In this document: positions 31,381-31,443 of the stretch, piece by piece
Position numbering within the stretch: position 1 is the stretch's first letter
How the letters are laid out: the number at the start of each line of letters is the position of its first letter
Assembly: GCA_015852425.1 (NCBI GenBank)
Contig: JAAAIG010000362.1
Coordinates: 4,445 to 35,887 of the forward strand
Direction: 5' to 3'
DNA from: Gryganskiella cystojenkinii
Taxonomy: Eukaryota; Mortierellomycota; Mortierellomycetes; Mortierellales; Mortierellaceae
DNA length: 31,443 bases
The notes under the pieces: model-generated
Seen by the model: the letters and a program-made list of their open reading frames with translations, nothing else
What the model was told of the DNA's origin: nothing
The model's database searches: none
Made by a program: the position numbers and the translations under genes

Positions 31381-31443
31381 TGATCTACGCAGGGGTCGAA
31401 CCTGCAATCTCCTGATTCGTAGTCAGACGCCTTTCCATTGGGC
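31381..31443 (-). tRNA. tRNA-Arg (ACG), second copy, 5' end cut by window
   Basis: The minus strand matches the tRNA at 18817-18888 over all 63 visible bases except one acceptor-stem position, where GTAGATC replaces GTAAATC and restores pairing with the expected GGTCTGC. The first nine bases lie beyond the window. The flanking sequences differ from those of copy 1, so these are separate genomic copies and not a local duplication of a large block. Confidence 0.9.

Overview
The window reads as nuclear DNA of an early-diverging filamentous fungus. Mortierellomycotina/Mucoromycota is my best guess, but no marker sequence proves it. Genes are compact with several short introns (about 77-234 nt, mostly GT-AG, with CTAAT-like branch points). 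Gene content is fungal: a YCK-type plasma-membrane casein kinase 1, an MRC1/claspin replication-checkpoint mediator, an OFA-family MFS transporter and a Baeyer-Villiger-type flavoprotein. It also has an SREK1-like SR splicing protein, a kind absent from baker's yeast. Long A/T homopolymers lie in introns and intergenic DNA.

Layout. 1-177 (-): start of a secreted-protein gene, cut by the window edge. 693-2530 (-): two-exon coiled-coil protein of unknown function. 3332-6288 (+): YCK-like casein kinase with seven exons, one GC-AG intron and one 991-nt intron. 6921-9896 (+): Sis1-like class B J-protein with a very long Ser/Thr/Pro-rich linker. 10950-12506 (-): unknown low-complexity protein, divergent from 13132-17643 (+), the MRC1/claspin orthologue. 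18817-18888 (-): tRNA-Arg(ACG). 20244-22133 (-): OFA-family MFS transporter. 25654-27602 (+): SREK1-like two-RRM SR protein. 28422-30544 (+): Baeyer-Villiger-type monooxygenase. 31381-31443 (-): a second tRNA-Arg(ACG), cut by the right edge.

The genes do not form a cluster; this is an ordinary housekeeping neighbourhood. Two divergent promoters are notable: 2531-3331, and 12507-13131, which carries four ACGCG-core (MCB/MBF-like) sites next to MRC1. About 17.6-20.2 kb, 22.1-25.6 kb and 30.5-31.4 kb are gene-poor. They hold dispersed short repeats, a 65-bp tandem duplication, long homopolymers and minus-strand stretches that look like decayed coding sequence.

I joined exons by hand from splice signals and checked reading-frame arithmetic for every multi-exon gene. 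I found no clearly novel multi-gene system. The most interesting items are the J-protein architecture, the fungal SREK1 homologue with two in-frame acceptors, the alternative C-terminus of the kinase, the G1/S-like promoter shared by MRC1 and its unknown partner, and the relic or repeat regions around the two tRNA-Arg genes.
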